Source: Rhodospirillaceae bacterium (GTDB lineage Bacteria > Pseudomonadota > Alphaproteobacteria > SP197). Taken from it: a stretch of 32,168 bases of DNA. How positions within the stretch are numbered: position 1 is the stretch's first letter; the number at the start of each line of letters is the position of its first letter. Location of the stretch: positions 1-32,168 of the forward strand of contig JABIUG010000356.1 of NCBI GenBank assembly GCA_018700655.1, given 5' to 3'. The position numbers and the translations under genes were made by a program. Positions 30,299-32,168 of this stretch are shown one piece after another. Under the pieces are notes generated by a model, which worked only from the letters and a program-made list of their open reading frames with translations, was not told the DNA's origin and ran no database searches.

Positions 30299-31138
30299 TC
30301 AGTTCGACAGATTTTTTCCATCGCTGATGCGGCGGAACCAGTGGAGCGGCTGGCGCGGTGCTGCGGCATCGACGTTGGGAGCACCCCGACCTGTCTCCAT
30401 ATCACCGAGATCGACCGTGCGGACCTCGATGCTGTAGCGCATCAATCCGGTCTGGTTTGGCACACTGGCATGCAGGTGGGCACCTGAGAATGCCAGGATC
30501 TCACCAGGAGCAATGACCACAGGGACCGGTTCCCTGAGGGTTTGAGGCTCGGTCACCACTGGCACTACGGGGTAATCGGTTTGCCCGTTTTTCCGGCTCG
30601 CGATCAGAGCATCGTAGTCCCAAGCGGCACTTGTGTTGGCGACGGGCCGGTCGAACAGGTCCGGCCACATGGCGATGGTTCGCCCGACATCGATGTCGAA
30701 GATCGGGGCCCACCAGTTGACCTGGGCCTGGACGTTGGAACCCCAGCTGTCGCGGTGAGGATCAAGCGTCATCAGGGCTGCGCGGTCGTGAGGATCATCC
30801 GAACTCTGGATGCGCAGACGAAGGCGATCACGATGAGTCGTAACCGGATCGCAGCCCAACGCGACGAGGACCTGGTCGAGCAGGTCATTCCAGAGAGGTT
30901 CCCTGGCCGCCCGGTGAAACAGCGCCTGCGTTCGTTCGTGAAGTTCGTCGGCTGCGATGTCACGGCAGGCTTCAAGCGGTTTGTGCGGCGCCATGGCTGC
31001 CGCAATGTCGACGCGGATGGCATCAATCAGTGCGTTCACTTCGCTGTTGTCGGAGAAGCGCAACACGGCACCGGCGAACAAAGCCTCGCGCGCGGCGAGA
31101 TCAAGCCTGGTGCAGGGTTGGAGGTGGCCCGGTGTCAT
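30299..31138 (-). CDS. Fe(II)/2-oxoglutarate dioxygenase-like protein
   Basis: A 279-residue protein with the double-stranded beta-helix dioxygenase triad: H128-x-D130 in LDPHRDSWGSN and a distal His (H223) in FSGAHLHASVPNQTGLMRYSIEVR, followed 11 residues later by R234, the usual 2-oxoglutarate-binding arginine position. TIAMWPDLFDRPVANTS and PGEILAFSGAHLHA resemble phytanoyl-CoA dioxygenase-type relatives. The family assignment is inferred from this motif; the substrate is unknown. Its ATG overlaps the acyl-CoA ligase stop by four bases (ATGA), so the two are co-translated and likely act on the same compound, perhaps an acyl-CoA or acyl-adenylate derivative. Confidence 0.7.
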   Translation of the reverse strand: MTPGHLQPCTRLDLAAREALFAGAVLRFSDNSEVNALIDAIRVDIAAAMAPHKPLEACRDIAADELHERTQALFHRAAREPLWNDLLDQVLVALGCDPVTTHRDRLRLRIQSSDDPHDRAALMTLDPHRDSWGSNVQAQVNWWAPIFDIDVGRTIAMWPDLFDRPVANTSAAWDYDALIASRKNGQTDYPVVPVVTEPQTLREPVPVVIAPGEILAFSGAHLHASVPNQTGLMRYSIEVRTVDLGDMETGRGAPNVDAAAPRQPLHWFRRISDGKNLSN

Positions 31139-32168
31139 GCGTCTTTTGGCCAGTAGCGATCCCGCAGTTCCCGGCGCAGGACCTTGTCCACGCTCGAGCG
31201 CGGAAAGCTCATGGTGAAGTCAACCGATTTGGGCACCTTGAAGGCCGCGATGTTCTCCCGGCAATAGGCGATCAGTGTTTGGGCCAGCTTGTCATCGGGT
31301 TCAAATCCGTCGTTGAGCTCGATCACGGCCTTGATCTCTTCGCTCCAGCGTTCGCTCGGCACGCCGACGCAGACGGCCTCCTTCACGGCCGGATGACTGT
31401 TCAGCACCAGGTCGATCTCGGCGGGGTAGATGTTGACGCCGCCCGAGACCACCGTGTCGGCGTTGCGCCCGGTGAGATAGAGATAACCGTCGTCATCGAC
31501 GTAACCCATGTCGCCCATGGTGAACCAGTCGCCCAGGCGATTGTCGTGGGTTTTCTTGGGCGCCTTGTAATAAACGAACTGTTCGGTTTCGGGCGCGAGC
31601 AGATAGACGGCTCCGATTGTGCCGTTGGGACAATCGCGTGTGTTGTCGCCGACGATCCGGATTTCGCCGTCCTCGACCGTCTTGCCGACCGTGCCTGGAT
31701 GCGATGCCCAGTCCCGGGGTGTGCTGTAAACCAGCGCACCTTCCGTGCCGCCGAAGAACTCGTGGAGGATCGGGCCGAGCCAGGCAATGACCTGGTTCTT
31801 GAGTTCCGCCGAGCAGGGTGCCGAGCCATGCAGCATCCAGCGCAGCGAGGAGATGTCGTAGGCGTTGCGTGTCTTTTCGGGCAGATCGAGCAGGCGCTGG
31901 AACATGACCGGCACGACATGGCTGTGGCTGATGCGGTGCTGTTCGATCAGGGCCAGAAACTGCTCAGGTTCGAAACGCTCCATCAGGACCATGCCCATGC
32001 CCTGGTTGAGCCCCCACCACAGATTCAGGCTCATCGGGGCGGCGTGGTAGAGCGGGCTGGGGTTGAGCAGGATGTCGTTGCCGGGTCGCAATCCGGCCGA
32101 CGCGGTCAGCGCAGGCAGCAGCGGGACTTTGCGTTTGTTGAGAAACTTCACGCCCTTGGGCCGGCCGG
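31135..32168 (-). CDS. acyl-CoA synthetase / AMP-dependent ligase, C-terminal part (partial)
   Basis: The gene enters from the right edge and has about 344 codons in the window. The first residues GRPKGVKFLNKRK continue the AMP-binding loop (the usual TSGTTGxPKG), so the N-terminal part lies beyond the edge. Further ANL-family motifs: LHEFFGGTEGALVYSTP (A5), TMGDMGYVDDDGYLYLTGR (A7), NADTVVSGGVNIYPAEID (A8) and PRSSVDKVLRREL, with the catalytic Lys of A10. It adenylates a carboxylic acid and joins it to CoA; the acid is not identifiable. It is overlapped with the dioxygenase gene. An internal ATG at 32149-32151 is not the real start. Confidence 0.93.
   Translation of the reverse strand, partial: GRPKGVKFLNKRKVPLLPALTASAGLRPGNDILLNPSPLYHAAPMSLNLWWGLNQGMGMVLMERFEPEQFLALIEQHRISHSHVVPVMFQRLLDLPEKTRNAYDISSLRWMLHGSAPCSAELKNQVIAWLGPILHEFFGGTEGALVYSTPRDWASHPGTVGKTVEDGEIRIVGDNTRDCPNGTIGAVYLLAPETEQFVYYKAPKKTHDNRLGDWFTMGDMGYVDDDGYLYLTGRNADTVVSGGVNIYPAEIDLVLNSHPAVKEAVCVGVPSERWSEEIKAVIELNDGFEPDDKLAQTLIAYCRENIAAFKVPKSVDFTMSFPRSSVDKVLRRELRDRYWPKDA

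Noticed and set aside
1..32168. CRISPR array, insertion sequence, prophage or toxin-antitoxin pair
   Set aside because: I scanned for regular direct repeats, transposase motifs and small paired ORFs and found none; the window is almost entirely identifiable chromosomal genes.

Overview
The window is about 32 kb of GC-rich (roughly 60% or more) chromosomal DNA from an alphaproteobacterium, most likely a Rhodospirillales-like lineage. I infer this from gene content and order: thrC / M16 peptidase / RimJ-type acetyltransferase; ispH-thrB-rnhA; a stand-alone F0 ATP synthase operon with both b and b' subunits; a split glycine decarboxylase (gcvPA, gcvPB); and the block mutY / DciA-like / dsbA / smc. 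Coding density is very high, with many ATGA, GTGA or TGATG start-stop overlaps. I see no tRNA, rRNA, CRISPR array, insertion sequence or prophage.

Layout. 1-2232 (+): the end of threonine synthase, an M16 zinc peptidase, two adjacent hairpin repeats, and a GNAT acetyltransferase. 2238-6061: YqgE/AlgH-family protein (-), a Prx5-type peroxiredoxin (+) with a terminator, then the ispH-thrB-rnhA operon (-). 6198-7011 (+): a two-motif CDGSH iron-sulfur protein and an unrecognised lipoprotein. 7091-11746 (+): a promoter, a tandem glycine riboswitch and gcvT-gcvH-gcvPA-gcvPB, the glycine cleavage system. 11828-14272 (-): atpI-atpB-atpE-atpF'-atpF, the membrane sector of ATP synthase, with a strong sigma70-type promoter. 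14419-19144 (-): smc, a DsbA-family oxidoreductase and a DciA/DUF721 protein, covering chromosome organisation, disulfide chemistry and replication. 19249-22226: mutY (+) converging on rnhB (-), which is coupled to a CPA2-type cation/proton antiporter (-). 22276-24646 (-): a SelA-like PLP enzyme and a PA0069-family radical SAM protein preceded by a candidate LexA box. 24741-27272 (+): two small transferases (TIGR04283- and TIGR04282-like) and an MFS transporter. 27556-30295 (+): a taurine/sulfonate-type ABC importer whose binding-protein gene carries an in-frame stop. 30299-32168 (-): an Fe(II)/2OG dioxygenase-like protein and the C-terminal part of an acyl-CoA synthetase that runs off the window.

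Most of the window is core housekeeping. The parts that deserve attention are regulatory or accessory: the single nonsense codon in the ABC binding protein, the GTTC-N7-GTTC site over the radical SAM promoter, the twin hairpins before the acetyltransferase gene, the hairpin between atpE and atpF', and the ligase/dioxygenase pair. I did not find a clearly new multi-gene system.
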